The notes below the pieces were generated by a model. The model saw only the letters and a list, made by a program, of their open reading frames with translations. It was not told where the DNA came from and did no database searches. Both the position numbers and the translations under genes were made by a program. 64,000 nt of DNA. It comes from Exiguobacterium undae DSM 14481. Lineage in GTDB: Bacteria; Bacillota; Bacilli; Exiguobacteriales; Exiguobacteriaceae. Below, piece by piece: positions 35,252 to 46,897 of the stretch; positions within the stretch are counted from its first letter, which is position 1, and every line of letters starts with the position of its first letter. The stretch covers positions 777,957 through 841,956 of the forward strand of contig NZ_KK211187.1 in assembly GCF_000620805.1 (NCBI RefSeq). The letters run 5' to 3'.

Positions 35252-35568
35252 AACTTCTAGAAATACTTTATAGGAAGTCTGGCAGAGATGTAAATCGGCT
35301 GTTTCTTTTCATGACAGAACCGTTCAACAAAATCCTAGGTTGTTTGTTTGTCTCCCCTTAAGTCGTCCCCCAAAGACGAAGCGGCCCAAAAAGACAATCC
35401 TGGATTGGAGCAGGTAATCTGAATGCGAGGACAGTTTGGTTTATATGTCGAAAGGGCGCCGTCCTCTGGTACGACGAACGAAGAAGTTCGTGTCAGAGCT
35501 GGGTTTTCCTTCGTAGTGTTTCTAACCACATTATTCGTGTTGCCGGTTCACCGGCAGCGCCTTTTTTT
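35252..35568 (+). ncRNA. Candidate non-coding RNA, about 320 nt
   Basis: The 546-bp gap between the thioredoxin-like gene and yrrT holds no convincing protein but does hold a strong promoter and an intrinsic terminator. Between them are several self-complementary segments: TCGTC-CCCCAAA-GACGA (35363-35379) with a C-rich loop, GAGGAC/GTCCTC, ACGAAC/GTTCGT, and a nearby unpaired TCTCCCCTT (35351-35359). C-rich loops complementary to Shine-Dalgarno sequences are typical of Firmicute trans-acting sRNAs. It does not match 6S, SRP or RNase P RNA by their conserved motifs. Ends are estimated. Confidence 0.6.
35537..35568 (+). terminator. Intrinsic terminator of the candidate RNA
   Basis: GTGTTGCCGG pairs with CCGGCAGCGC (two G-U pairs) around a TTCA loop, followed by seven T. 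Confidence 0.85.
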
Positions 35569-35699
35569 GTTTTCGAAAGATTTTCGAGCAGTCACCTTGC
35601 CAAGCCGAATTCTCCCTGCTACAATGCGATTAAGGTAAATTACTTTAATTCATATCCGATTAGTCGGAATTAAAAAAGAGATACGGAGGACGAACAGGC

Positions 35700-36338
35700 A
35701 TGACAGTACGTTTTATGGATGTATTTACAGAGTGGGCGTCAACATACGACGACACGGTTACGGGGCACGATCCGGAGTACAAAGAAGTCTTTCGTCGTTA
35801 TGAAGAAATATTAGATACGGTGGCAACAAAAGCGATCTCACCGGTCGTCGAGTTCGGGGCTGGAACAGGGAACCTGACCCAACGGTTACTCGATCGGCAT
35901 CAAGACGTTTTGGCGGTGGAACCGAGCCCGGAGATGCGGGAAATTCTCATCGATAAGATTCCAACGTTACCTGTACAAGACGGACACTTCCTGTCCTTTA
36001 CGGCAGACCATGCGAAAAGTTTTGTTTCGACCTATGCGTTTCATCATCTGACGGATGAGGAAAAGGGAGAAGCAGTTGATCTGATGGCGCAGATTTTGCC
36101 GCAAGACGGAAAAATCGTCTACGCCGACACGATGTTCGTATCGGAAGAAGCGCGTCTACAGACGATCGCTGAAGCGAAAGCACAAGGATTCGACAGTTTA
36201 GCAGAAGACTTGGAACGTGAGTTTTATCCACTGATTCCGGTCATGGAACAAATTTTTGCGTCACGTGGATTTGACGTGACATTCACACAATACAATCACT
36301 TCGTCTGGCTCGTAGAAGCCGAGAAAATGGGGGAATAA
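35700..36338 (+). CDS. yrrT: SAM-dependent methyltransferase YrrT
   Basis: The 212-residue methyltransferase has motif I VVEFGAGTGNLTQRLL and the AVEPSPEM acidic loop; the N-terminus MDVFTEWASTYDDTVTGHDPEY is typical of YrrT. In B. subtilis yrrT heads the mtnN-mccA-mccB operon that recycles S-adenosylhomocysteine to cysteine; here it is followed after 3 nt by luxS. Its substrate is unknown. Upstream, the near-palindrome CCGATTAGTCGG followed by AATTA could be a CymR site (weak). Confidence 0.9.
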   Translation: MTVRFMDVFTEWASTYDDTVTGHDPEYKEVFRRYEEILDTVATKAISPVVEFGAGTGNLTQRLLDRHQDVLAVEPSPEMREILIDKIPTLPVQDGHFLSFTADHAKSFVSTYAFHHLTDEEKGEAVDLMAQILPQDGKIVYADTMFVSEEARLQTIAEAKAQGFDSLAEDLEREFYPLIPVMEQIFASRGFDVTFTQYNHFVWLVEAEKMGE

Positions 36339-36341
36339 ATC

Positions 36342-36806
36342 ATGACAATCAAAAAAATGAACGTAGAAAGCTTTAACTTGGACCATACGAAAGTCAAAGC
36401 ACCATATATTCGCGTTGCCGGTTACAAAGATGGAAAAGTCGACCAAGTCGTCAAATACGACATTCGTTTCACACAACCAAACGTCGAGCAAATGCCGATG
36501 CGTGCGATGCACACACTGGAACATTTACTGGCAGAAAACATCCGCAACTATTCGGATGATGTCATCGATGTCTCGCCAATGGGTTGCCAAACAGGTTTCT
36601 ACATGGCGATGATGAACTTCGATTCCGTCGAAAAAATGAGCGAACTCGTTGAGAAGACGTTAAAAGACGTCTTAGCAGCAGAAGAAATTCCAGCGCAAAA
36701 CGAAGTCCAATGTGGATTTGCGAGCGCACACGACCTTAAAGGAGCGAAGCACTATGCCGAGAAAATGCTTGCCGGTCGTGATGAATGGGACATCGTCTTC
36801 GGATGA
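36342..36806 (+). CDS. luxS: S-ribosylhomocysteine lyase LuxS
   Basis: The 154-residue metalloenzyme splits S-ribosylhomocysteine into homocysteine and the AI-2 precursor DPD. Metal ligands are His57 and His61 in HTLEH and a Cys near residue 124 (EVQCGF); the catalytic Cys is in SPMGCQTGF (about residue 82). It lies between yrrT and mccA and overlaps mccA by ATGA, so homocysteine production is coupled to its use. Confidence 0.97.
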   Translation: MTIKKMNVESFNLDHTKVKAPYIRVAGYKDGKVDQVVKYDIRFTQPNVEQMPMRAMHTLEHLLAENIRNYSDDVIDVSPMGCQTGFYMAMMNFDSVEKMSELVEKTLKDVLAAEEIPAQNEVQCGFASAHDLKGAKHYAEKMLAGRDEWDIVFG

Positions 36807-37726
36807 TCGCGAAGTCAGTCCGGGACCTCGTCGGAAATACGCCGCTTTACGAGATTACTTCATTCGATTTGCCTGCTGGTACGCGGATTTTGGCGAAGCT
36901 CGAATGGATGAACCCTGGGGGCAGCGTCAAAGACCGCCTGGGCATTCAACTCGTTGATGCAGCCATCGAACAAGGATATGTGACACGAGGCGGAACGATC
37001 ATCGAACCGACTGCCGGCAACACCGGCATCGGTTTGGCGCTCGCCGCTAAAAAATATGACTTACAAGTCATCTGTGTCGTTCCTGAAAAATTCAGTCAGG
37101 AGAAACAGACGTTGATGCGGGCACTCGGCGCGACTGTCGTCAACACACCAACTGAACTCGATATGCAAGGCGCAATTGATAAAGCAAAAGAACTGGGACA
37201 AACGATTCCGAACAGTTATGTCCCGCTTCAATTCGAAAACGAAGAAAATCCGGTCACATATCAGCGGACACTTGGTCCTGAGCTGATGGCGGAACTCGAT
37301 CACATCGATTGGTTCGTCGCCGGATGCGGGTCAGGCGGAACGTTTGCAGGAACCGCTGCTTACTTGAAAGAACGGGTTGGAACAAAAGGCGCGATCGTCG
37401 AACCGGAAGGATCCGTCCTCAACGGAGGACCAGCCGGACCGCATAAGACGGAAGGCATCGGGACGGCTAAATGGCCGAGCCTTGTTTCCCGCGATCTGGT
37501 CGATGAAATTCATACGATTTCGGACCACGACGCGTTCACGAAAGTTCATGAATTAGCAGCCCGTGAAGGTTTGCTCGTCGGCAGTTCAGCCGGCGCGGCA
37601 CTCGCGGCAGCACTTGATATTGCAGAACGTTTTCCCGGCAGTACCATCGTCACTGTCTTCGCCGACAGTGCCGAACGGTATTTGAGCCAACAAATCTTTG
37701 AAAAGGTGGACGAGACACATGCGTAA
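36803..37726 (+). CDS. mccA: Cystathionine beta-synthase / O-acetylserine-dependent, MccA type
   Basis: The 307-residue PLP enzyme of the CysK fold condenses homocysteine with O-acetylserine (or serine) to cystathionine. The PLP lysine is Lys43 in [23 protein letters not shown] and [12 protein letters not shown] are also clear. I start it at ATG 36803, overlapping the luxS stop, rather than the earlier in-frame ATG at 36785. It overlaps mccB by 8 nt. Context, more than sequence alone, separates it from CysK. Confidence 0.92.
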   Translation: MIAKSVRDLVGNTPLYEITSFDLPAGTRILAKLEWMNPGGSVKDRLGIQLVDAAIEQGYVTRGGTIIEPTAGNTGIGLALAAKKYDLQVICVVPEKFSQEKQTLMRALGATVVNTPTELDMQGAIDKAKELGQTIPNSYVPLQFENEENPVTYQRTLGPELMAELDHIDWFVAGCGSGGTFAGTAAYLKERVGTKGAIVEPEGSVLNGGPAGPHKTEGIGTAKWPSLVSRDLVDEIHTISDHDAFTKVHELAAREGLLVGSSAGAALAAALDIAERFPGSTIVTVFADSAERYLSQQIFEKVDETHA

Positions 37727-38885
37727 AAAGACAGCATTGATTCATGGAGGAACAGGCGTCGATCGAGCAACTGGTGCCGTTACACCTCCGATTTATCAAA
37801 CGAGTACGTACAAACAAGAGAAAATCGGTCAATTAAAAGAAGGCTACGAATACTCTCGGACAGCCAACCCGACACGGACAAGCATCGAACGATTGATCGC
37901 GGACCTCGAAGGCGGCGCACGTGGCTTTGCCTTCGGATCTGGAATGGCTGCGATTCATGCTGTCTTTAACCTGCTTGAGTCAGGTGACCATATCGTCATG
38001 ACCGATGATGTCTACGGCGGAACGTTCCGTTTGATGCAACGTGTCTTGCCGAAGTTCAACATCCAAGTGACGTTCGTCGACACGACGGATCTTGCCGCGA
38101 CGGAAGCTGCGGTTCAAGACAATACGAAGATGCTGTACGTCGAAACACCGACAAACCCATTATTGAAAGTCACGGATATCGCTGCTGTCGCTGACATCGC
38201 GAAACGCAACAACCTGAAACTCGTCGTCGACAACACGTTTGCGACACCGTACTTGCAACAACCACTTGCACTCGGCGCAGACATCGTCTTGCACAGTGCC
38301 ACAAAATACATCGGCGGACATTCAGACGTCGTCGCCGGACTCGTCGTCGTCAACAGCGATGCACTCGGTGAAGATCTTCACTTCATTCAAAACTCGACAG
38401 GCGGTATTCTTGGACCGCAGGACAGCTTCTTGCTCGTCCGTGGTTTACGGACACTTGGTATCCGGATGGATGCAATCGAAGAAACGTCACACGATCTCGT
38501 TCAGTTCTTACAGGAACAAGATGTCGTCTCGAACATCTTCTATCCGGGACTTCCAACACACCCGGGTCACGCGACACAACAAAAACAGGCGACTGGATTT
38601 GGCGGCATGATCAGCTTTGATGTCGGATCAGCGGAAAACGCGGAGAAACTCGTCGAAGCGACACACTTCTTCACGCTGGCTGAGAGTCTTGGAGCTGTTG
38701 AAAGCTTGATTTCTGTTCCGGCACGCATGACACATGCCTCGATTCCGGCAGAACGTCGCGCTGAGCTCGGCATCACGGATGGTCTTGTCCGGATTTCGGT
38801 TGGACTTGAGGATGCAGAAGACTTGAAAGAAGATTTAGCACGTGCTTTCAGCCTGCTTCAACCGGTTTCAGAAAAAACTGTTTGA
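37719..38885 (+). CDS. mccB: Cystathionine gamma-lyase, MccB type
   Basis: The 388-residue PLP enzyme cleaves cystathionine to cysteine. Family motifs are YSRTANPTR, FGSGMAAIHAV, the PLP lysine Lys196 in LHSATKYIGGHSDV, and VESLISVPARMTHAS near the C-terminus. ATG 37719 is used; the longer start at 37698 lies inside mccA. Cystathionine gamma-synthase activity cannot be excluded by sequence. The metNIQ promoter -35 box overlaps its stop codon. Confidence 0.93.
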   Translation: MRKKTALIHGGTGVDRATGAVTPPIYQTSTYKQEKIGQLKEGYEYSRTANPTRTSIERLIADLEGGARGFAFGSGMAAIHAVFNLLESGDHIVMTDDVYGGTFRLMQRVLPKFNIQVTFVDTTDLAATEAAVQDNTKMLYVETPTNPLLKVTDIAAVADIAKRNNLKLVVDNTFATPYLQQPLALGADIVLHSATKYIGGHSDVVAGLVVVNSDALGEDLHFIQNSTGGILGPQDSFLLVRGLRTLGIRMDAIEETSHDLVQFLQEQDVVSNIFYPGLPTHPGHATQQKQATGFGGMISFDVGSAENAEKLVEATHFFTLAESLGAVESLISVPARMTHASIPAERRAELGITDGLVRISVGLEDAEDLKEDLARAFSLLQPVSEKTV

Positions 38886-38910
38886 CAAGCAAAATAACCC
38901 CTGCTAATAT
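38882..38910 (+). promoter_or_regulatory. Promoter of metNIQ
   Basis: TTGACA (38882-38887) and TAATAT (38905-38910) are 17 bp apart, directly upstream of the SAM riboswitch. Confidence 0.8.
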
Positions 38911-38943
38911 TCAGATTATATTAAAAATAACTAAATACCGAAT

Positions 38944-39050
38944 ACTCTTATCGAGAGTGGTGGAGGGACTGGCCCGATGAAACCCGGCAACCGCGGAATT
39001 TATTCCGAAGTGGTGCTAATTCCAGCAGACGAACGTCTGCAAGATGAGAG
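38944..39050 (+). promoter_or_regulatory. SAM-I riboswitch (S-box leader)
   Basis: The conserved core reads CTTATCGAGAG, then GGTGGAGGGACTGGCCCGAT, GAAACCCGGCAACC, GGTGCTAATTCC and GATGAG. The P1 helix pairs CTCTTATC (38944-38951) with GATGAGAG (39043-39050). AGAGCAAA (39047-39054) is perfectly complementary to TTTGCTCT (39082-39089), so an antiterminator can form only when P1 is open. With SAM bound, the downstream terminator forms and methionine uptake genes are shut off. Confidence 0.97.
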
Positions 39051-39070
39051 CAAATGGTTTTGTGTACTGA

Positions 39071-39109
39071 AAGTGCGCGCGTTTGCTCTAAAACGTGCGC
39101 ACTTTTTTT
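39071..39109 (+). terminator. Riboswitch-controlled terminator
   Basis: AAGTGCGCGCGTTT pairs with AAACGTGCGCACTT (one bulge) and is followed by seven T. Its loop holds the antiterminator partner strand. Confidence 0.93.
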
Positions 39110-39128
39110 ATGTTTAGGAGGGACAGTA

Positions 39129-40151
39129 TTGATTCGCTTACAGGATGTAGGAAAGATTTATCGCTCGAAGCGCGGATCGGTTGAAGCCGTCGTCAATGTC
39201 GACTTAACAATCGAGCGCGGTGAAATTTTTGGAATAATCGGTTATTCGGGAGCAGGGAAGTCCACCTTGATCCGATTGCTGAACATGTTAGAAGCTCCGA
39301 CGAGTGGTTCGATTCAAATCGACGGAGTCGAAATGACGACGTTACGTCCAAAAGAATTACGCGGCGTTCGTAAAAACGTCTCGATGGTCTTCCAGCACTT
39401 TAACCTTCTGTGGTCGCGGACAGTTGAAGAAAACATCATGTTCCCGCTCGAACTCGGCGGTTATCCGAAAGCACGCCGTAAAGAACGGGTCGCCGAACTG
39501 ATTCAACTCGTTGGACTCGACGGACGTGAAGGGGCTTATCCGTCCCAATTGTCGGGTGGACAAAAACAACGGGTCGGGATTGCCCGGGCACTGGCGTCTA
39601 ATCCGGATGTCTTATTATGTGACGAAGCGACAAGTGCGCTTGATCCGAAAACGACGGACTCGATTTTAGAGTTGCTCGTCGACATCAACAAAAAACTGAA
39701 ACTGACCATCGTCTTGATCACGCATGAGATGCACGTCATTCAAAAAATCTGTAACCGGGTTGCCGTCATGGAAGCCGGGAAAATCGTCGAACAAGGACCG
39801 GTCGCCGAAGTCTTCCGTCATCCAAAACAAGCGATGACAAAAGAGTTCGTGAAACAGCTGACGTCTTCGTCAGAAAACGAATTGACGTTTGCAAAATTAC
39901 GCGAACGCTATCCGACCGGGAAAATCGTTCAGTTGACGTTTGTCGGTTCAACGGCCGAAAGCCCGATTCTTGCCGAAGTCATGAAAGATTCGACCTTATT
40001 ATTTAATATCATTGGCGGGAACGTCGGACAAACGCAAGACGGCGCCCTAGGGACGCTGTTCATTCAGTTGATCGGTGCCGAACATGAAACACAAGCGGTC
40101 ATCGCCAAACTTCAAGCGAGTGACGTTGAAGTGGAGGTGGATCACCGATGA
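39129..40151 (+). CDS. metN: Methionine ABC transporter ATP-binding protein
   Basis: The 340-residue ATPase drives methionine import. It has Walker A GYSGAGKST, signature LSGGQKQRV, Walker B VLLCDEATSAL and a C-terminal ACT-like NIL regulatory domain (about 265-340). TTG 39129 is chosen because AGGAGGGA ends 4-5 nt upstream of it; the in-frame ATG at 39054 lies within the riboswitch expression platform. It overlaps metI by 4 nt. Confidence 0.95.
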   Translation: MIRLQDVGKIYRSKRGSVEAVVNVDLTIERGEIFGIIGYSGAGKSTLIRLLNMLEAPTSGSIQIDGVEMTTLRPKELRGVRKNVSMVFQHFNLLWSRTVEENIMFPLELGGYPKARRKERVAELIQLVGLDGREGAYPSQLSGGQKQRVGIARALASNPDVLLCDEATSALDPKTTDSILELLVDINKKLKLTIVLITHEMHVIQKICNRVAVMEAGKIVEQGPVAEVFRHPKQAMTKEFVKQLTSSSENELTFAKLRERYPTGKIVQLTFVGSTAESPILAEVMKDSTLLFNIIGGNVGQTQDGALGTLFIQLIGAEHETQAVIAKLQASDVEVEVDHR

Positions 40152-40813
40152 GTACTTTTTTCAGTGAATTGGATTGGGAAATGGTCTGGGAAGCGACCGG
40201 CAGTACGGTTTATATGACGGCTGTTTCAGGGCTTGCGACGTTTATCCTCGGACTGGTCATCGGTCTCTTGTTATACGCGACAAACGAAGAACTATTGTTT
40301 AAAAACCGAGCGCTGTATTCCGTGCTCAGCTTTTTAGTCAACGTCTTCCGCTCGATTCCGTTCATTATCCTGTTGATTTTATTGATTCCAGTCACGTTAA
40401 TCATCGTCGGATCATTTTTAGGACCGACCGCTGCGTTACCAGCGTTAATTCTGGGTGCGGCACCGTTTTACGGCCGGATGGTCGAACTGGCTCTTCGTGA
40501 AGTCGATAAAGGGGTCATCGAGGCAGCCGAATCGATGGGCGCAACGAAATTCCAAATCATTTATAAAGTCTTGATTCCGGAAGCTCTTCCGGCAATCGTT
40601 TCAGGTATTACCGTAACACTCGTCGCACTCGTCGGTTACACGGCAATGGCCGGAGTAGTCGGTGGTGGTGGGCTGGGAGACATGGCCTTCATCGAAGGAT
40701 TCCAACGTTCCCAAAATGACGTCATCGTCATTGCGACACTGTTGATTCTTGTCATCGTCTTTATTATTCAGATTATTGGTGATTTGCTCGTCAAGGCAAT
40801 CGATAAACGATAA
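40148..40813 (+). CDS. metI: Methionine ABC transporter permease
   Basis: The 221-residue inner-membrane permease has about five helices and the EAA loop ALREVDKGVIEAAESMGATKFQIIYKVLIPEALPAI that contacts MetN. It overlaps metN by ATGA. In B. subtilis the orthologue is named metP. Confidence 0.96.
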   Translation: MSTFFSELDWEMVWEATGSTVYMTAVSGLATFILGLVIGLLLYATNEELLFKNRALYSVLSFLVNVFRSIPFIILLILLIPVTLIIVGSFLGPTAALPALILGAAPFYGRMVELALREVDKGVIEAAESMGATKFQIIYKVLIPEALPAIVSGITVTLVALVGYTAMAGVVGGGGLGDMAFIEGFQRSQNDVIVIATLLILVIVFIIQIIGDLLVKAIDKR

Positions 40814-40844
40814 TACTAACTTTAATTCATTGGAGGAATCATTC

Positions 40845-41678
40845 ATGAAACTTTGGAAAAAATTTGTCGGCACAACAGCAGTATCGGTCTTAGCAGTCAG
40901 CCTTGCAGCATGTGGAGAAGAGTCTTCATCAGGCAGCGATGATTCAAAAACATTGGTGGTCGGAGCATCAAACGTTCCCCATGCTGAAATCCTCGAGCAC
41001 GTTCAAAAAGAATATGAAGAAAAAGGCTACAAACTCGAAATCAAAAAGTTCCAAGATTACGTCCTGCCGAACAAAGCACTTGCTGAAGAAGAACTCGACG
41101 CGAACTATTTCCAACACGTGCCGTACCTTGAGCAACAAGAAAAAGAAAACAAAGACTACAAATTTGAAAGTGCCGGCGGCGTTCACGTTGAACCACTCGG
41201 TGTCTATTCTAAAAAATACAAATCGCTTGATGAATTGCCAAAAGGCGCAACAATCTTGACGAGCTCAAACGTCGCAGAACGTGGACGTGTCTTGACGTTC
41301 CTTCAAAATGAAGGACTGATCAAACTAAAAGACGGTAAAACAACGGATGCGCAACTCGAAGACATCGCCGAGAACCCAAAAAACATCAAGTTCAAAACGA
41401 ACATCGAAGCGTCACTCTTACCGCAAGCCTACAAAAACAATGAAGGCGATGCTGTCTTGATCAACACGAACTACGCGATCGACAACGGATTGAACCCGCT
41501 CGAAGATTCAATCGCGCTTGAAGACGAGTCTTCACCATACGTCAACATCATCGTGACACGTGAAGGCGACGAGAAAGACAAACGCGTCACGACGCTCTTA
41601 GACATTCTCCACAAAAAAGAAACACAAGATTGGATCACGAAAGAATACAAAGGTGCTGTCGTTCCGGTCAGCAAATAA
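40845..41678 (+). CDS. metQ: Methionine-binding lipoprotein
   Basis: The 277-residue NLPA-family receptor has a signal peptide with lipobox SLAAC, then VVGASNVPHAEIL and the substrate-pocket segments DANYFQHVPYLEQ and TNYAIDNGLNP. ATG 40845 has TGGAGG upstream; the longer frame from 40749 lies inside metI. It is the last gene of the SAM-regulated operon. Confidence 0.96.
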   Translation: MKLWKKFVGTTAVSVLAVSLAACGEESSSGSDDSKTLVVGASNVPHAEILEHVQKEYEEKGYKLEIKKFQDYVLPNKALAEEELDANYFQHVPYLEQQEKENKDYKFESAGGVHVEPLGVYSKKYKSLDELPKGATILTSSNVAERGRVLTFLQNEGLIKLKDGKTTDAQLEDIAENPKNIKFKTNIEASLLPQAYKNNEGDAVLINTNYAIDNGLNPLEDSIALEDESSPYVNIIVTREGDEKDKRVTTLLDILHKKETQDWITKEYKGAVVPVSK

Positions 41679-41689
41679 TCTGCTCGATC

Positions 41690-41731
41690 AATGCATTCTT
41701 CCTATATAATGGAAGGATGCATTATTTTTTT
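41690..41731 (+). terminator. Intrinsic terminator of metNIQ
   Basis: AATGCATTCTTCC pairs with GGAAGGATGCATT, followed by ATTTTTTT. Confidence 0.9.
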
Positions 41732-41750
41732 GTTTAAAGGGGGGATCTGC

Positions 41751-42977
41751 ATGCAACGTTTGAAACAGCTTCATCCATTGACGATCGGGGTTTTGCTCGG
41801 GACGTTTTTCGCCCGTCTCGGGACATTCATCACGATGCCGTTTTTTGCGATTTACTTATCCGTCGTCTTAAAGTTCAGCCCGGTTGATGTCGGCTGGATT
41901 CTCAGTATCTCGGCCATCGCGAGCCTCGTCATGAGCTTCATCGGCGGAACGTTATCCGACCGGTACGGCCGGCGGACGATGATGCTGAGCGGAACCTTTG
42001 GATTTGTCCTCGTCTTCATCGGACTGGCACAAGTCGAGACGTTTTGGGCGTTTTTTGTCTTAAGTGCCCTGAACGGCGTGTTCCGGTCCGTCTTCGAACC
42101 GTCAGCGCGGGCATTGATCAGTGATACGACGGAGGAAGAAAACCGATTGTTCGTCTTTAACATCCGTTATACGTGCATCAACATCGCAGCCGCGATCGGA
42201 CCGGGGATTGCGTTGTTGCTCAGTGCCGGAAATACGGCGATTACCTTCTATATTACAGCGTTCGTCTATCTCGGCTACGGCGTCGCCATCTTCATCCTGT
42301 TCAAGCGGCACCCGATCACGGAAAGTCACGGCGGGAAAAAGGTGTCGTTCGGGGCAACGGTCCGTCTGCTGAAGACCGACGTCGCTTTTACGTTCGCGCT
42401 CGCCGGCATCATCTTCGGCGTCTTCGGATACAGTCAGTTCAACTCGACGTTGCCGCAGTTTTTGACGACGACGACGTTATTGTCGGGCGGGACGAGTTTG
42501 TTTGCCTTGTTGATTACGATTAACGCGATCACGGTGCTCGTCGTCCAGTACCCGATCATGAAGTTTGGCGTCAAGACGTCACCGCTCGTGTCGATCACGG
42601 TCGGCATTGCGACCGTCGCTGTCGGTTTGTTCGTCATGGCGAATGCTGGAACCGTCTGGTTGATGATTGGCGCGATGTTCATCTTCACATGCGGGGAAGT
42701 GATGATGTTCACGATGACGGACATCTTGACGGACGGTTTTGCGAAACCGGAATTACGGGGCAGTTATTTCGGTGCGATGGGCTTGACGTCGATCGGACAA
42801 TCGGTCGGACCGGTCGTCGGCGGTCAATTGTTACTTTATTTTGGCGCAGATCGGCCACTGCCGATATTTGGTGCCTTAGCGCTCTTGACTTTACTCGGCA
42901 TCCCACTGCTCTTACTGTCACAGCGGGTTCACCGTCAGTCGAAACCGGAAGAAGAGAAGGAAGTCGTCTCACTTTAA
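41751..42977 (+). CDS. MFS transporter
   Basis: The 408-residue protein has twelve predicted helices and the MFS loop 2-3 motif GGTLSDRYGRRTMM. The N-terminus FFARLGTFITMPFFAIYL and the EPSARALISD segment after helix 4 resemble MdtH/YfkF-type drug exporters. ATG 41751 follows AGGGGGG. The substrate is unknown. Confidence 0.88.
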   Translation: MQRLKQLHPLTIGVLLGTFFARLGTFITMPFFAIYLSVVLKFSPVDVGWILSISAIASLVMSFIGGTLSDRYGRRTMMLSGTFGFVLVFIGLAQVETFWAFFVLSALNGVFRSVFEPSARALISDTTEEENRLFVFNIRYTCINIAAAIGPGIALLLSAGNTAITFYITAFVYLGYGVAIFILFKRHPITESHGGKKVSFGATVRLLKTDVAFTFALAGIIFGVFGYSQFNSTLPQFLTTTTLLSGGTSLFALLITINAITVLVVQYPIMKFGVKTSPLVSITVGIATVAVGLFVMANAGTVWLMIGAMFIFTCGEVMMFTMTDILTDGFAKPELRGSYFGAMGLTSIGQSVGPVVGGQLLLYFGADRPLPIFGALALLTLLGIPLLLLSQRVHRQSKPEEEKEVVSL

Positions 42978-43133
42978 AGTCATTCTCAGTAAAGACGCTT
43001 GTTTTGAGAAAAAACCATGAGCGATGACGCTTGAATAATGTGGTATGATTCATTAAGATTAGAATGATACTAAATTAGTAACTCTCGTGAACTGAATCGT
43101 CAGACACGAAATGAATAGATGGAGGGATTCTAC

Positions 43134-43919
43134 ATGAAGGCTTCACACTTGAAGATTGAAGATCTACACGTCGCAATCGACGGCAAAGAAATCTTGAAAG
43201 GCGTCAACTTAGAAATCAAAGGCGGCGAAATCCACGCGGTCATGGGACCAAACGGGACTGGTAAATCAACACTCGCATCAGCATTGATGGGTCACCCGAC
43301 TTACGAAGTAACATCTGGTTCAGTCACACTCGACGGCGAAGACGTCCTCGAGATGGAAGTGAACGAACGCGCACAAGCAGGTATGTTCCTCGCGATGCAA
43401 TACCCAAGCGAAATCAGTGGTGTCACGAACTCAGACTTCTTGCGTTCAGCAATCAACTCACGCCGCGAAGAAGGCGATGAAATCTCACTCATGAAATTCA
43501 TCCGTCAACTCGACGCACAAATGGGTCTTCTTGAAATGCCGGGCGAAATGGCACACCGTTACCTCAACGAAGGTTTCTCGGGCGGAGAGAAGAAACGGAA
43601 TGAAATCCTCCAAATGACGATGTTGAAACCAGCCATCGCCATCCTTGATGAAATCGATTCAGGTCTTGATATCGATGCGCTTAAAGTCGTCGCAAAAGGT
43701 GTCAACGAAATGCGTTCACCTGAATTCGGCTGCTTGATCATCACGCACTATCAACGCCTCTTGAACTATATCGAGCCAGATTTCATCCACATCATGATGG
43801 GCGGAAAAATCGTCATGTCAGGTGGAAAAGAACTGGCACACCGTTTAGAAGCAGAAGGTTATGACTGGGTTAAAAAAGAACTCGGCATCGAAGAAGTCGA
43901 AATCGAAACAAAAGCGTAA
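43134..43919 (+). CDS. sufC: Fe-S cluster assembly ATPase SufC
   Basis: The 261-residue ABC ATPase forms the SufBCD scaffold complex. It has Walker A GPNGTGKST, the family-specific MQYPSEISGV, signature FSGGEKKRNE and Walker B AILDEIDSGLDIDAL. ATG 43134 follows TGGAGGG. It opens sufCDSUB, with an extended -10-like TGGTATGAT at 43041-43049 upstream. Confidence 0.97.
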   Translation: MKASHLKIEDLHVAIDGKEILKGVNLEIKGGEIHAVMGPNGTGKSTLASALMGHPTYEVTSGSVTLDGEDVLEMEVNERAQAGMFLAMQYPSEISGVTNSDFLRSAINSRREEGDEISLMKFIRQLDAQMGLLEMPGEMAHRYLNEGFSGGEKKRNEILQMTMLKPAIAILDEIDSGLDIDALKVVAKGVNEMRSPEFGCLIITHYQRLLNYIEPDFIHIMMGGKIVMSGGKELAHRLEAEGYDWVKKELGIEEVEIETKA

Positions 43920-43934
43920 GACGAGGGAGGAAGC

Positions 43935-46864
<2,930 letters not shown>

Positions 46865-46897
46865 ACTTCGGTCAGTAAGTAAGAGGAGGAAACGAAC

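Noticed and set aside
35423-35638. 71-codon frame inside the candidate RNA
   Set aside because: It has no well-spaced ribosome binding site, reads through the terminator, and its arginine-rich, biased composition looks like a chance frame. A dual-function RNA cannot be fully excluded.
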